The translations under genes and the position numbers were made by a program. A stretch of 64,000 nucleotides of DNA. It comes from Tetramitus jugosus. Its lineage: Eukaryota > Heterolobosea > Eutetramitea > Acrasida > Vahlkampfiidae. Below are positions 9,883-22,744 of this stretch, one piece after another. The DNA is taken from the NCBI GenBank assembly GCA_937625935.1, contig CALMHQ010000001.1:39802-103801 (forward strand), read 5' to 3'. Each line of letters starts with the position of its first letter. The stretch's first letter is position 1. The notes beneath the pieces were generated by a model. The model was not told the DNA's origin. It did no database searches and saw nothing but the letters and a program-made list of their open reading frames with translations.

Positions 9883-10495
9883 TTAATTTGTGACGTGCAT
9901 GAATGGAACAACGAAATTCTTACTGTCCCTATTTACGGTCTAGCGAACCTACAGCCAAGGGAACGGGCTTGGGTTAGTCAGCGGGGAAAGAAGACCCTGT
10001 TGAGTTTGACTCTAGTTTGGTTTTGTGGAATACCGAAAGAGATGTAGTATAGGTGGGAGAGCTTGCTCAACAATGAAATACCACTGCTTTTTACTGGTAT
10101 CTCACTCACTATATTAAAGAGCGAAGTATTCTATGGGTTTACCCATGGAAGACTCTTCTAGTATAGAAGCGCGTGGCTTCGGTCATGCGTAAGCTTATGA
10201 TTGATATGGGACATAACCAAGTGGGGAGTTTGGCTGGGGCGGCACATCTGTTAAAAGCTAACGCAGGTGTACAAAGGTTGGCACAGATAGGTCAGAAACC
10301 TATCGTAGCGAACAAGGTCAATAGCCAGCTTGACAAATACTTTCAGTACAAGTATTAGCCGTGAAAGCGTGTCCTAGCGATCCTTTAGCGAACATCACGT
10401 TTACGTGTAGTGCTTCAAAGTTCGAAGCTAGAGGTGTCAGAAAAATTACCATAGGGATAACTGGCTTGTGGCAGCCAAGCGTTCATAGCGACGTT

Positions 10496-10540
<45 letters not shown>

Positions 10541-10575
10541 GAATTCTCAAAGTGTTGGATTGTTCACCCACTAAC

Positions 10576-10630
<55 letters not shown>

Positions 10631-11085
10631 ACTTATTTTTGACGCGAAAGCGTCTGGTCCAGCGTGGCGGTAATAGGTTTTAGTACGAGAGGAACCACCT
10701 TATGATGCCTCTGGCTCACCTTTTATCGGCAACGATCGTGAAGAGTGTCTACGCATCTTGACCAACGCCTGAACGCCTCTAAGGCGGAAGTCATTCCGGA
10801 TCGCTGGATTATTGGTGTTGGACTTTATTTATACAAGTCAAAGCCTAGCTTAATCACTGTGGCCAATTTTAACCACTTCCTAACCGGGTGGGGTACGTGC
10901 ATTCCTATGAGTGTGCTTACTTCGTTCGAGGGTTGTGGTCAGAAGCCAGTTCGAATGCAAACAAGTGGTAGCAGTTACTCTTCTGGAAGACCACCAGGGA
11001 AGAAGATCGCAATCTTGCGGTATTTGGGCAAAGTGCAGGTGTACGATCATAAGGTGATTCAATCGCCGAATGACTGAGCCGAGCA
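7351..11085 (+). rRNA. 28S large-subunit rRNA, copy 1
   Basis: It starts near ctgacctcatttgtgagtgg, followed by actgaatttaagcatatta and the tagcggcgagcgaa block. Later landmarks are ggcgggagtaactatgactc near 9836, gggataactggcttgtgg near 10454, the peptidyl-transferase region gggtttagaccgtcgtgaga near 10591 and the sarcin-ricin loop agtacgagaggaacc at 10682-10696. The ~3.7 kb length is near the eukaryotic minimum, and I see no intron or hidden break. The 3' end is placed from a weak match to the generic 28S terminus and is uncertain by tens of bases. Confidence 0.95.
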
Positions 11086-11370
11086 CGACTTGCCAAGGAG
11101 GATAAGGTGATCCTTTGATCACGTTTTCGTGAAACAGAGGAAGGCCCGTAAAGGGAGAGAGGGGGATCCCAAGACCCGAAGAGGGAGAGGGAGGCCCAAG
11201 CCCAGAATGGATGGGGCAATCTAACTCTGACATGAGGCCCAAGGCCTTTCTGGCTCATCTTCTGCTTTCCTTGTCGCCTTGTTGGTTTGGATAGAAAGTG
11301 TTCCACTTGGTTGGGCCATTATTTTTAAAAGTTTATATAAATTTTTCTTATTATTATTTTTTTTCAAATT
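11086..11370 (+). terminator. 3' flank of the rRNA cistron with two hairpins and a T-rich stretch
   Basis: Just after the 28S end are two overlapping small hairpins: gtgatc-cttt-gatcac (11107-11122) and cacg-tttt-cgtg (11120-11131). A G/A-rich region follows (11140-11200), and then a T-rich stretch (ttattattttttttc near 11350) just before the 625-bp array. This looks like a 3' processing and termination region, but no known terminator motif is recognised. Frames of up to 129 codons on - lie across this flank and the 28S 3' end and are judged spurious. Mirror: 21207-21491. Direct copy: 54034-54318. Confidence 0.45.
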
Positions 11371-13828
11371 GTGTCTTTTATCTTTTCTGCTTGCGCTGCT
11401 TGTTTATCTAATAGAGTTGTATGTTGTGCGTTTCATTTAGTTGGCCTGTGTATGCTTCCTCTTGCCCTTGTTCTTAGACAAGCCATTAAGTAAGCCTCAG
11501 TCGAAGTCAGATGGACAATGCTTCATCACCTTGGTACACTTATCGCTAGTGATCAGAGCAATTTCTGAGCAAGTGTCATAGAGCTGTCCTGCTTGCGCTG
11601 CTTGTTTATTCAATAGTGTTGTATGTTGTGCGTTTGATTAGATTGGTTCAGGCATGGCTTTTGTGCCACAAGTCATGTTGCTTTTAGGCAGACCTACAAA
11701 GGCGCGAGACTAGAGTAGGAGTGCCGTAGCGCCAAGCTGCTTGTGTTGTGTCTTTATTCAATAGTGTTGATATTATGCATTGGATCAGATTGGCGCAGGT
11801 ATGACTTTTGTGCCACAATTGATGTTGGTCTTGGGCACACCTCCAAGGCAGACAGTGTACCATTTTGTGTCGTAGAGCCGAACTGCTTGCGATGCTTGTT
11901 TATTTAATAATGTTGTATGTTGTTAGTTTGATTAGATTGGCGCACATATGCTCCAGTGGTCTGACTTTGCGCCAGTCGCGGCCCTAAAGTTACCAGTGTC
12001 TTTTATCTTTTCTGCTTGCGCTGCTTGTTTATCTAATAGAGTTGTATGTTGTGCGTTTCATTTAGTTGGCCTGTGTATGCTTCCTCTTGCCCTTGTTCTT
12101 AGACAAGCCATTAAGTAAGCCTCAGTCGAAGTCAGATGGACAATGCTTCATCACCTTGGTACACTTATCGCTAGTGATCAGAGCAATTTCTGAGCAAGTG
12201 TCATAGAGCTGTCCTGCTTGCGCTGCTTGTTTATTCAATAGTGTTGTATGTTGTGCGTTTGATTAGATTGGTTCAGGCATGGCTTTTGTGCCACAAGTCA
12301 TGTTGCTTTTAGGCAGACCTACAAAGGCGCGAGACTAGAGTAGGAGTGCCGTAGCGCCAAGCTGCTTGTGTTGTGTCTTTATTCAATAGTGTTGATATTA
12401 TGCATTGGATCAGATTGGCGCAGGTATGACTTTTGTGCCACAATTGATGTTGGTCTTGGGCACACCTCCAAGGCAGACAGTGTACCATTTTGTGTCGTAG
12501 AGCCGAACTGCTTGCGATGCTTGTTTATTTAATAATGTTGTATGTTGTTAGTTTGATTAGATTGGCGCACATATGCTCCAGTGGTCTGACTTTGCGCCAG
12601 TCGCGGCCCTAAAGTTACCAGTGTCTTTTATCTTTTCTGCTTGCGCTGCTTGTTTATCTAATAGAGTTGTATGTTGTGCGTTTCATTTAGTTGGCCTGTG
12701 TATGCTTCCTCTTGCCCTTGTTCTTAGACAAGCCATTAAGTAAGCCTCAGTCGAAGTCAGATGGACAATGCTTCATCACCTTGGTACACTTATCGCTAGT
12801 GATCAGAGCAATTTCTGAGCAAGTGTCATAGAGCTGTCCTGCTTGCGCTGCTTGTTTATTCAATAGTGTTGTATGTTGTGCGTTTGATTAGATTGGTTCA
12901 GGCATGGCTTTTGTGCCACAAGTCATGTTGCTTTTAGGCAGACCTACAAAGGCGCGAGACTAGAGTAGGAGTGCCGTAGCGCCAAGCTGCTTGTGTTGTG
13001 TCTTTATTCAATAGTGTTGATATTATGCATTGGATCAGATTGGCGCAGGTATGACTTTTGTGCCACAATTGATGTTGGTCTTGGGCACACCTCCAAGGCA
13101 GACAGTGTACCATTTTGTGTCGTAGAGCCGAACTGCTTGCGATGCTTGTTTATTTAATAATGTTGTATGTTGTTAGTTTGATTAGATTGGCGCACATATG
13201 CTCCAGTGGTCTGACTTTGCGCCAGTCGCGGCCCTAAAGTTACCAGTGTCTTTTATCTTTTCTGCTTGCGCTGCTTGTTTATCTAATAGAGTTGTATGTT
13301 GTGCGTTTCATTTAGTTGGCCTGTGTATGCTTCCTCTTGCCCTTGTTCTTAGACAAGCCATTAAGTAAGCCTCAGTCGAAGTCAGATGGACAATGCTTCA
13401 TCACCTTGGTACACTTATCGCTAGTGATCAGAGCAATTTCTGAGCAAGTGTCATAGAGCTGTCCTGCTTGCGCTGCTTGTTTATTCAATAGTGTTGTATG
13501 TTGTGCGTTTGATTAGATTGGTTCAGGCATGGCTTTTGTGCCACAAGTCATGTTGCTTTTAGGCAGACCTACAAAGGCGCGAGACTAGAGTAGGAGTGCC
13601 GTAGCGCCAAGCTGCTTGTGTTGTGTCTTTATTCAATAGTGTTGATATTATGCATTGGATCAGATTGGCGCAGGTATGACTTTTGTGCCACAATTGATGT
13701 TGGTCTTGGGCACACCTCCAAGGCAGACAGTGTACCATTTTGTGTCGTAGAGCCGAACTGCTTGCGATGCTTGTTTATTTAATAATGTTGTATGTTGTTA
13801 GTTTGATTAGATTGGCGCACATATGCTC
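11371..13828 (+). repeat. 625-bp tandem array, 3.93 copies (short array)
   Basis: Units start with gtgtcttttatcttttctgc at 11371, 11996 and every 625 bp. Each unit is a higher-order repeat of four sub-repeats beginning ctgcttg(c/t)g(c/a/t)tg (at 11387, 11589, 11737 and 11883 in unit 1), followed by a tttatt/tttatc..aataatg/aatag block and gttgtatgttg. Sub-repeats within a unit are diverged, but whole units look identical, so units are being homogenised. The array ends inside a unit at gcacatatgctc. The other full arrays here have 6.93 copies. Confidence 0.95.
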
Positions 13829-14100
13829 TCTCTTGTCATCGCCCCAAGAGTTTCGACGACAAATGTTCGGTTGTTGGGTGGGAAATCTCATGCCCTAGCT
13901 GTCTAAACAGTTTCCCTGTAAAACTAAGGTTATTAACTACCTATATTGTATGTATATACTTTCAATAGAATTCGGTATCAATGCCTCTAATAAAACTCCG
14001 AACTCCGACACTTCTAAAGGAAGCATAACGGAGAAAAAGTGAGAGAATACATAACAATTAATATACAGATAAAATCATGAGCGCGAGCAGAATGATCAAT

Positions 14101-14173
14101 CAACACTATGAGGGACAGGGTCGCCCATGTTTAAAGCAGTCTGCCGGGTTCAATCCTGTTCCTCATAGTTGTG
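14101..14173. repeat. Inverted-repeat-ended island S3
   Basis: Ends caacactatgagggacag and ctgttcctcatagttgtg are near-inverted. They enclose about 37 bp of otherwise unseen sequence that includes cccatgtttaaagc. The island lies between the oppositely oriented E5 and E6 elements. Confidence 0.65.
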
Positions 14174-14455
14174 TATCATCAATCTGCTCATGCTCGTGAT
14201 TTGTCTATTATGTTACTTGTAATTTCTATTCTCACTTTTTCTTTATTGTGCTTTATCTTTGTTTGTCGGAGTTCGGAGTATTAATAGGGGCATGGTACAA
14301 ACTTTTCATTGGAAATACATACATACAATATACATATTTGATAGCTGTAATTTTTCAGGGAAACTGTTTTGTCACTATATTTATAGCGCGCCCTCTGTCA
14401 TCGCCACCCCCGACCGACAACCATCGCACTCAAAATACTGGGCTTTGAATCTTTC

Positions 14456-14655
14456 ATCGGCTCTCGCTCTGGATAGCTATCACAGTTGTGATGTTTGTGC
14501 TCAAGTGAATTGGTCGTACGAAACACTTTGTGCCACAATGGCTCTCAATTGGGTTGGGATTGGTTGGGTCACACTTTGGCTCTTATTGTTTCACATGAGC
14601 AATCTGCTCGAACACAAATGTCACAACTAAAATATATGCATGGAGCGAGAGCGAA
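14456..14655. repeat. Diverged 200-bp palindrome P3
   Basis: It has the same architecture as P1, P2 and P4: an outer atcggctctcgctc, a cacagttgtga segment and an inner acgaaacactttgtgccaca. The right half is strongly altered (tttcacatgagcaatctgctc) and the perfect 27-bp stem is lost. It is an older member of the family. Mirror about C1: 16047-16246. Confidence 0.65.
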
Positions 14656-14666
14656 TTAATAATATA

Positions 14667-14734
14667 CAACTATGAGGGCCATCGTTGAATTCATCAGAGC
14701 ACGCTGGACACAACAATCCTGTCCCTCACAGTTG
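14667..14734. repeat. Inverted-repeat-ended island S4
   Basis: caactatgaggg (14667-14678) and ccctcacagttg (14723-14734) are inverted with one mismatch and enclose 44 bp of sequence not shared with S1-S3. The island lies between E6/P3 and E7. Confidence 0.65.
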
Positions 14735-15023
14735 AATTTGATTACTCCACTATCGAACATGATTTCTTCTCTAGATCTTATACGACTTCCATGTTTACTT
14801 TTTCTTCATTATGCTTCCTTTAGAAGTGTCGGAGTTCGGAGTATTAATAGGGGCATAGTCAAAGTTCTCCATTGAAACTACATACATACAATATACATAT
14901 TTGATAGCTTTAGTTTTTCAGGGAAACTGTTTTATTACTATATTTGTGGCACGTTTCTGTTGCCGACCACCACCCAACCCTCCATCGCAACTTTTGTGCG
15001 CGAAATATTGAGTTTCAAAGTTT

Positions 15024-15228
15024 CAATCGGCTCTCGCTCTGTATATCTATTGCTGTTATAATGTTTGTGCTCGAGCAGATCCCATATATGAAACACTTTA
15101 TGTCACAATGTGGCTCACCCAATCCTACTCCAGTCGAGAGCCATTGTGACATAAAGTGTTTCATATATTCAATTCACTTGAGCACGAACCTCACAACTGT
15201 GATAGCTATGTAGAGCGAGAGCCGATTG
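15024..15228. repeat. 205-bp palindrome P4 with perfect 27-bp stem, next to C1
   Basis: Stems are at 15084-15110 and 15142-15168, and the loop at 15111-15141 is the reverse complement of the P1 loop. It directly borders the C1 spacer. Its inverted partner is 15474-15678. Confidence 0.85.
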
Positions 15229-15243
15229 ATAATTCAAAACTCA

Positions 15244-15458
15244 TTATAGTGAGACGACTTTTAACTACATCACTCTCCACCTCTCGACTAACAACTTTTG
15301 CACTCGAAATATTGAGTTTCATAGTTTCAATTGACTTGCGCTCTGCATAGCTATAGTGATTATCATGTGTAAGCACGAGCCAATTGAAAACGTATTTTGC
15401 AACATTTCGAGATGGTTGTGTCTCTCCCCCCAACCAACAACTTTTGCATCCAATATAT
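15244..15458 (+). other. Asymmetric spacer at symmetry centre C1
   Basis: The 215-bp non-palindromic DNA lies between two exact arms (arm edges ttcaaaactca ending 15243 and tgagttttgaa from 15459). It has an A part (15244 to about 15329, ttatagtgagacgac...) and one copy of the 146-bp unit (ttcaattgacttgcgctc...). At C1' (60068-60283) the same spacer is present in the opposite orientation between the same arms. This identifies the true axis of the rDNA palindrome. Confidence 0.92.
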
Positions 15459-16873
15459 TGAGTTTTGAATTATCAATCGGCTCTCGCTCTACATAGCTAT
15501 CACAGTTGTGAGGTTCGTGCTCAAGTGAATTGAATATATGAAACACTTTATGTCACAATGGCTCTCGACTGGAGTAGGATTGGGTGAGCCACATTGTGAC
15601 ATAAAGTGTTTCATATATGGGATCTGCTCGAGCACAAACATTATAACAGCAATAGATATACAGAGCGAGAGCCGATTGAAACTTTGAAACTCAATATTTC
15701 GCGCACAAAAGTTGCGATGGAGGGTTGGGTGGTGGTCGGCAACAGAAACGTGCCACAAATATAGTAATAAAACAGTTTCCCTGAAAAACTAAAGCTATCA
15801 AATATGTATATTGTATGTATGTAGTTTCAATGGAGAACTTTGACTATGCCCCTATTAATACTCCGAACTCCGACACTTCTAAAGGAAGCATAATGAAGAA
15901 AAAGTAAACATGGAAGTCGTATAAGATCTAGAGAAGAAATCATGTTCGATAGTGGAGTAATCAAATTCAACTGTGAGGGACAGGATTGTTGTGTCCAGCG
16001 TGCTCTGATGAATTCAACGATGGCCCTCATAGTTGTATATTATTAATTCGCTCTCGCTCCATGCATATATTTTAGTTGTGACATTTGTGTTCGAGCAGAT
16101 TGCTCATGTGAAACAATAAGAGCCAAAGTGTGACCCAACCAATCCCAACCCAATTGAGAGCCATTGTGGCACAAAGTGTTTCGTACGACCAATTCACTTG
16201 AGCACAAACATCACAACTGTGATAGCTATCCAGAGCGAGAGCCGATGAAAGATTCAAAGCCCAGTATTTTGAGTGCGATGGTTGTCGGTCGGGGGTGGCG
16301 ATGACAGAGGGCGCGCTATAAATATAGTGACAAAACAGTTTCCCTGAAAAATTACAGCTATCAAATATGTATATTGTATGTATGTATTTCCAATGAAAAG
16401 TTTGTACCATGCCCCTATTAATACTCCGAACTCCGACAAACAAAGATAAAGCACAATAAAGAAAAAGTGAGAATAGAAATTACAAGTAACATAATAGACA
16501 AATCACGAGCATGAGCAGATTGATGATACACAACTATGAGGAACAGGATTGAACCCGGCAGACTGCTTTAAACATGGGCGACCCTGTCCCTCATAGTGTT
16601 GATTGATCATTCTGCTCGCGCTCATGATTTTATCTGTATATTAATTGTTATGTATTCTCTCACTTTTTCTCCGTTATGCTTCCTTTAGAAGTGTCGGAGT
16701 TCGGAGTTTTATTAGAGGCATTGATACCGAATTCTATTGAAAGTATATACATACAATATAGGTAGTTAATAACCTTAGTTTTACAGGGAAACTGTTTAGA
16801 CAGCTAGGGCATGAGATTTCCCACCCAACAACCGAACATTTGTCGTCGAAACTCTTGGGGCGATGACAAGAGA
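15459..16873. repeat. Right arm of symmetry centre C1
   Basis: This is the inverted counterpart of 13829-15243. Outward order: palindrome (15474-15678), reverse E, island, diverged palindrome, reverse E, island, forward E (near 16674-16798), then the edge of the 625-bp array. No gene is seen. Confidence 0.9.
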
Positions 16874-19800
16874 GAGCATATGTGCGCCAATCTAATCAAA
16901 CTAACAACATACAACATTATTAAATAAACAAGCATCGCAAGCAGTTCGGCTCTACGACACAAAATGGTACACTGTCTGCCTTGGAGGTGTGCCCAAGACC
17001 AACATCAATTGTGGCACAAAAGTCATACCTGCGCCAATCTGATCCAATGCATAATATCAACACTATTGAATAAAGACACAACACAAGCAGCTTGGCGCTA
17101 CGGCACTCCTACTCTAGTCTCGCGCCTTTGTAGGTCTGCCTAAAAGCAACATGACTTGTGGCACAAAAGCCATGCCTGAACCAATCTAATCAAACGCACA
17201 ACATACAACACTATTGAATAAACAAGCAGCGCAAGCAGGACAGCTCTATGACACTTGCTCAGAAATTGCTCTGATCACTAGCGATAAGTGTACCAAGGTG
17301 ATGAAGCATTGTCCATCTGACTTCGACTGAGGCTTACTTAATGGCTTGTCTAAGAACAAGGGCAAGAGGAAGCATACACAGGCCAACTAAATGAAACGCA
17401 CAACATACAACTCTATTAGATAAACAAGCAGCGCAAGCAGAAAAGATAAAAGACACTGGTAACTTTAGGGCCGCGACTGGCGCAAAGTCAGACCACTGGA
17501 GCATATGTGCGCCAATCTAATCAAACTAACAACATACAACATTATTAAATAAACAAGCATCGCAAGCAGTTCGGCTCTACGACACAAAATGGTACACTGT
17601 CTGCCTTGGAGGTGTGCCCAAGACCAACATCAATTGTGGCACAAAAGTCATACCTGCGCCAATCTGATCCAATGCATAATATCAACACTATTGAATAAAG
17701 ACACAACACAAGCAGCTTGGCGCTACGGCACTCCTACTCTAGTCTCGCGCCTTTGTAGGTCTGCCTAAAAGCAACATGACTTGTGGCACAAAAGCCATGC
17801 CTGAACCAATCTAATCAAACGCACAACATACAACACTATTGAATAAACAAGCAGCGCAAGCAGGACAGCTCTATGACACTTGCTCAGAAATTGCTCTGAT
17901 CACTAGCGATAAGTGTACCAAGGTGATGAAGCATTGTCCATCTGACTTCGACTGAGGCTTACTTAATGGCTTGTCTAAGAACAAGGGCAAGAGGAAGCAT
18001 ACACAGGCCAACTAAATGAAACGCACAACATACAACTCTATTAGATAAACAAGCAGCGCAAGCAGAAAAGATAAAAGACACTGGTAACTTTAGGGCCGCG
18101 ACTGGCGCAAAGTCAGACCACTGGAGCATATGTGCGCCAATCTAATCAAACTAACAACATACAACATTATTAAATAAACAAGCATCGCAAGCAGTTCGGC
18201 TCTACGACACAAAATGGTACACTGTCTGCCTTGGAGGTGTGCCCAAGACCAACATCAATTGTGGCACAAAAGTCATACCTGCGCCAATCTGATCCAATGC
18301 ATAATATCAACACTATTGAATAAAGACACAACACAAGCAGCTTGGCGCTACGGCACTCCTACTCTAGTCTCGCGCCTTTGTAGGTCTGCCTAAAAGCAAC
18401 ATGACTTGTGGCACAAAAGCCATGCCTGAACCAATCTAATCAAACGCACAACATACAACACTATTGAATAAACAAGCAGCGCAAGCAGGACAGCTCTATG
18501 ACACTTGCTCAGAAATTGCTCTGATCACTAGCGATAAGTGTACCAAGGTGATGAAGCATTGTCCATCTGACTTCGACTGAGGCTTACTTAATGGCTTGTC
18601 TAAGAACAAGGGCAAGAGGAAGCATACACAGGCCAACTAAATGAAACGCACAACATACAACTCTATTAGATAAACAAGCAGCGCAAGCAGAAAAGATAAA
18701 AGACACTGGTAACTTTAGGGCCGCGACTGGCGCAAAGTCAGACCACTGGAGCATATGTGCGCCAATCTAATCAAACTAACAACATACAACATTATTAAAT
18801 AAACAAGCATCGCAAGCAGTTCGGCTCTACGACACAAAATGGTACACTGTCTGCCTTGGAGGTGTGCCCAAGACCAACATCAATTGTGGCACAAAAGTCA
18901 TACCTGCGCCAATCTGATCCAATGCATAATATCAACACTATTGAATAAAGACACAACACAAGCAGCTTGGCGCTACGGCACTCCTACTCTAGTCTCGCGC
19001 CTTTGTAGGTCTGCCTAAAAGCAACATGACTTGTGGCACAAAAGCCATGCCTGAACCAATCTAATCAAACGCACAACATACAACACTATTGAATAAACAA
19101 GCAGCGCAAGCAGGACAGCTCTATGACACTTGCTCAGAAATTGCTCTGATCACTAGCGATAAGTGTACCAAGGTGATGAAGCATTGTCCATCTGACTTCG
19201 ACTGAGGCTTACTTAATGGCTTGTCTAAGAACAAGGGCAAGAGGAAGCATACACAGGCCAACTAAATGAAACGCACAACATACAACTCTATTAGATAAAC
19301 AAGCAGCGCAAGCAGAAAAGATAAAAGACACTGGTAACTTTAGGGCCGCGACTGGCGCAAAGTCAGACCACTGGAGCATATGTGCGCCAATCTAATCAAA
19401 CTAACAACATACAACATTATTAAATAAACAAGCATCGCAAGCAGTTCGGCTCTACGACACAAAATGGTACACTGTCTGCCTTGGAGGTGTGCCCAAGACC
19501 AACATCAATTGTGGCACAAAAGTCATACCTGCGCCAATCTGATCCAATGCATAATATCAACACTATTGAATAAAGACACAACACAAGCAGCTTGGCGCTA
19601 CGGCACTCCTACTCTAGTCTCGCGCCTTTGTAGGTCTGCCTAAAAGCAACATGACTTGTGGCACAAAAGCCATGCCTGAACCAATCTAATCAAACGCACA
19701 ACATACAACACTATTGAATAAACAAGCAGCGCAAGCAGGACAGCTCTATGACACTTGCTCAGAAATTGCTCTGATCACTAGCGATAAGTGTACCAAGGTG

Positions 19801-21206
19801 ATGAAGCATTGTCCATCTGACTTCGACTGAGGCTTACTTAATGGCTTGTCTAAGAACAAGGGCAAGAGGAAGCATACACAGGCCAACTAAATGAAACGCA
19901 CAACATACAACTCTATTAGATAAACAAGCAGCGCAAGCAGAAAAGATAAAAGACACTGGTAACTTTAGGGCCGCGACTGGCGCAAAGTCAGACCACTGGA
20001 GCATATGTGCGCCAATCTAATCAAACTAACAACATACAACATTATTAAATAAACAAGCATCGCAAGCAGTTCGGCTCTACGACACAAAATGGTACACTGT
20101 CTGCCTTGGAGGTGTGCCCAAGACCAACATCAATTGTGGCACAAAAGTCATACCTGCGCCAATCTGATCCAATGCATAATATCAACACTATTGAATAAAG
20201 ACACAACACAAGCAGCTTGGCGCTACGGCACTCCTACTCTAGTCTCGCGCCTTTGTAGGTCTGCCTAAAAGCAACATGACTTGTGGCACAAAAGCCATGC
20301 CTGAACCAATCTAATCAAACGCACAACATACAACACTATTGAATAAACAAGCAGCGCAAGCAGGACAGCTCTATGACACTTGCTCAGAAATTGCTCTGAT
20401 CACTAGCGATAAGTGTACCAAGGTGATGAAGCATTGTCCATCTGACTTCGACTGAGGCTTACTTAATGGCTTGTCTAAGAACAAGGGCAAGAGGAAGCAT
20501 ACACAGGCCAACTAAATGAAACGCACAACATACAACTCTATTAGATAAACAAGCAGCGCAAGCAGAAAAGATAAAAGACACTGGTAACTTTAGGGCCGCG
20601 ACTGGCGCAAAGTCAGACCACTGGAGCATATGTGCGCCAATCTAATCAAACTAACAACATACAACATTATTAAATAAACAAGCATCGCAAGCAGTTCGGC
20701 TCTACGACACAAAATGGTACACTGTCTGCCTTGGAGGTGTGCCCAAGACCAACATCAATTGTGGCACAAAAGTCATACCTGCGCCAATCTGATCCAATGC
20801 ATAATATCAACACTATTGAATAAAGACACAACACAAGCAGCTTGGCGCTACGGCACTCCTACTCTAGTCTCGCGCCTTTGTAGGTCTGCCTAAAAGCAAC
20901 ATGACTTGTGGCACAAAAGCCATGCCTGAACCAATCTAATCAAACGCACAACATACAACACTATTGAATAAACAAGCAGCGCAAGCAGGACAGCTCTATG
21001 ACACTTGCTCAGAAATTGCTCTGATCACTAGCGATAAGTGTACCAAGGTGATGAAGCATTGTCCATCTGACTTCGACTGAGGCTTACTTAATGGCTTGTC
21101 TAAGAACAAGGGCAAGAGGAAGCATACACAGGCCAACTAAATGAAACGCACAACATACAACTCTATTAGATAAACAAGCAGCGCAAGCAGAAAAGATAAA
21201 AGACAC
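16874..21206 (-). repeat. 625-bp tandem array, 6.93 copies, inverted
   Basis: The same unit as at 11371-13828, read on the - strand, with three more whole units. It begins gagcatatgtgcgcc and ends aaaagataaaagacac next to the 3' flank of cistron 2. The unit difference accounts for the shift of the mirror axis (coordinate sums 30702 inside versus 32577 outside the arrays, a difference of 3 x 625). Confidence 0.95.
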
Positions 21207-21491
21207 AATTTGAAAAAAAATAATAATAAGAAAAATTTATATAAACTTTTAAAAATAATGGCCCAACCAAGTGGAACACTTTCTATCCAAACCAACAAGG
21301 CGACAAGGAAAGCAGAAGATGAGCCAGAAAGGCCTTGGGCCTCATGTCAGAGTTAGATTGCCCCATCCATTCTGGGCTTGGGCCTCCCTCTCCCTCTTCG
21401 GGTCTTGGGATCCCCCTCTCTCCCTTTACGGGCCTTCCTCTGTTTCACGAAAACGTGATCAAAGGATCACCTTATCCTCCTTGGCAAGTCG

Positions 21492-21946
21492 TGCTCGGCT
21501 CAGTCATTCGGCGATTGAATCACCTTATGATCGTACACCTGCACTTTGCCCAAATACCGCAAGATTGCGATCTTCTTCCCTGGTGGTCTTCCAGAAGAGT
21601 AACTGCTACCACTTGTTTGCATTCGAACTGGCTTCTGACCACAACCCTCGAACGAAGTAAGCACACTCATAGGAATGCACGTACCCCACCCGGTTAGGAA
21701 GTGGTTAAAATTGGCCACAGTGATTAAGCTAGGCTTTGACTTGTATAAATAAAGTCCAACACCAATAATCCAGCGATCCGGAATGACTTCCGCCTTAGAG
21801 GCGTTCAGGCGTTGGTCAAGATGCGTAGACACTCTTCACGATCGTTGCCGATAAAAGGTGAGCCAGAGGCATCATAAGGTGGTTCCTCTCGTACTAAAAC
21901 CTATTACCGCCACGCTGGACCAGACGCTTTCGCGTCAAAAATAAGT

Positions 21947-22001
<55 letters not shown>

Positions 22002-22036
22002 GTTAGTGGGTGAACAATCCAACACTTTGAGAATTC

Positions 22037-22081
<45 letters not shown>

Positions 22082-22694
22082 AACGTCGCTATGAACGCTT
22101 GGCTGCCACAAGCCAGTTATCCCTATGGTAATTTTTCTGACACCTCTAGCTTCGAACTTTGAAGCACTACACGTAAACGTGATGTTCGCTAAAGGATCGC
22201 TAGGACACGCTTTCACGGCTAATACTTGTACTGAAAGTATTTGTCAAGCTGGCTATTGACCTTGTTCGCTACGATAGGTTTCTGACCTATCTGTGCCAAC
22301 CTTTGTACACCTGCGTTAGCTTTTAACAGATGTGCCGCCCCAGCCAAACTCCCCACTTGGTTATGTCCCATATCAATCATAAGCTTACGCATGACCGAAG
22401 CCACGCGCTTCTATACTAGAAGAGTCTTCCATGGGTAAACCCATAGAATACTTCGCTCTTTAATATAGTGAGTGAGATACCAGTAAAAAGCAGTGGTATT
22501 TCATTGTTGAGCAAGCTCTCCCACCTATACTACATCTCTTTCGGTATTCCACAAAACCAAACTAGAGTCAAACTCAACAGGGTCTTCTTTCCCCGCTGAC
22601 TAACCCAAGCCCGTTCCCTTGGCTGTAGGTTCGCTAGACCGTAAATAGGGACAGTAAGAATTTCGTTGTTCCATTCATGCACGTCACAAATTAA

Positions 22695-22744
<50 letters not shown>

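Larger units (their letters stand above)
13829..15243. repeat. Left arm of symmetry centre C1
   Basis: This is the exact inverted counterpart of 15459-16873. Order inward: unique 75 bp, reverse E5 (13904-14028), island S3 (14101-14173), forward E6 (14244-14370), diverged palindrome P3 (14456-14655), island S4 (14667-14734), forward E7 (14807-14933), palindrome P4 (15024-15228). Every block here is an inverted repeat or an oriented member of a repeat family. Open frames of up to 123 codons are repeats, not genes. A near-identical copy is 58653-60067. Confidence 0.9.

Noticed and set aside
7351-11085. Possible group I intron or fragmented 28S
   Set aside because: The conserved blocks follow each other with normal spacing, the total length is near minimal, and no intron-like insertion interrupts the core.
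10745-11306. Frames of 110-129 codons at the 28S 3' end and flank (also at 21271-21832 and 53693-54254)
   Set aside because: They overlap the 28S gene and its 3' flank on both strands. Conservation is explained by rRNA and the repeat structure.
11371-13828. CRISPR-like or satellite array interpretation of the 625-bp repeats
   Set aside because: Units are long and contiguous, with no unique spacers. This is an rDNA intergenic higher-order repeat.
14259-14630. 123-codon frame in the C1 arm (mirrored and repeated)
   Set aside because: It runs across an E element and a palindrome. A single-base indel elsewhere in the C1' right arm shifts a neighbouring frame, and no protein family is recognised.
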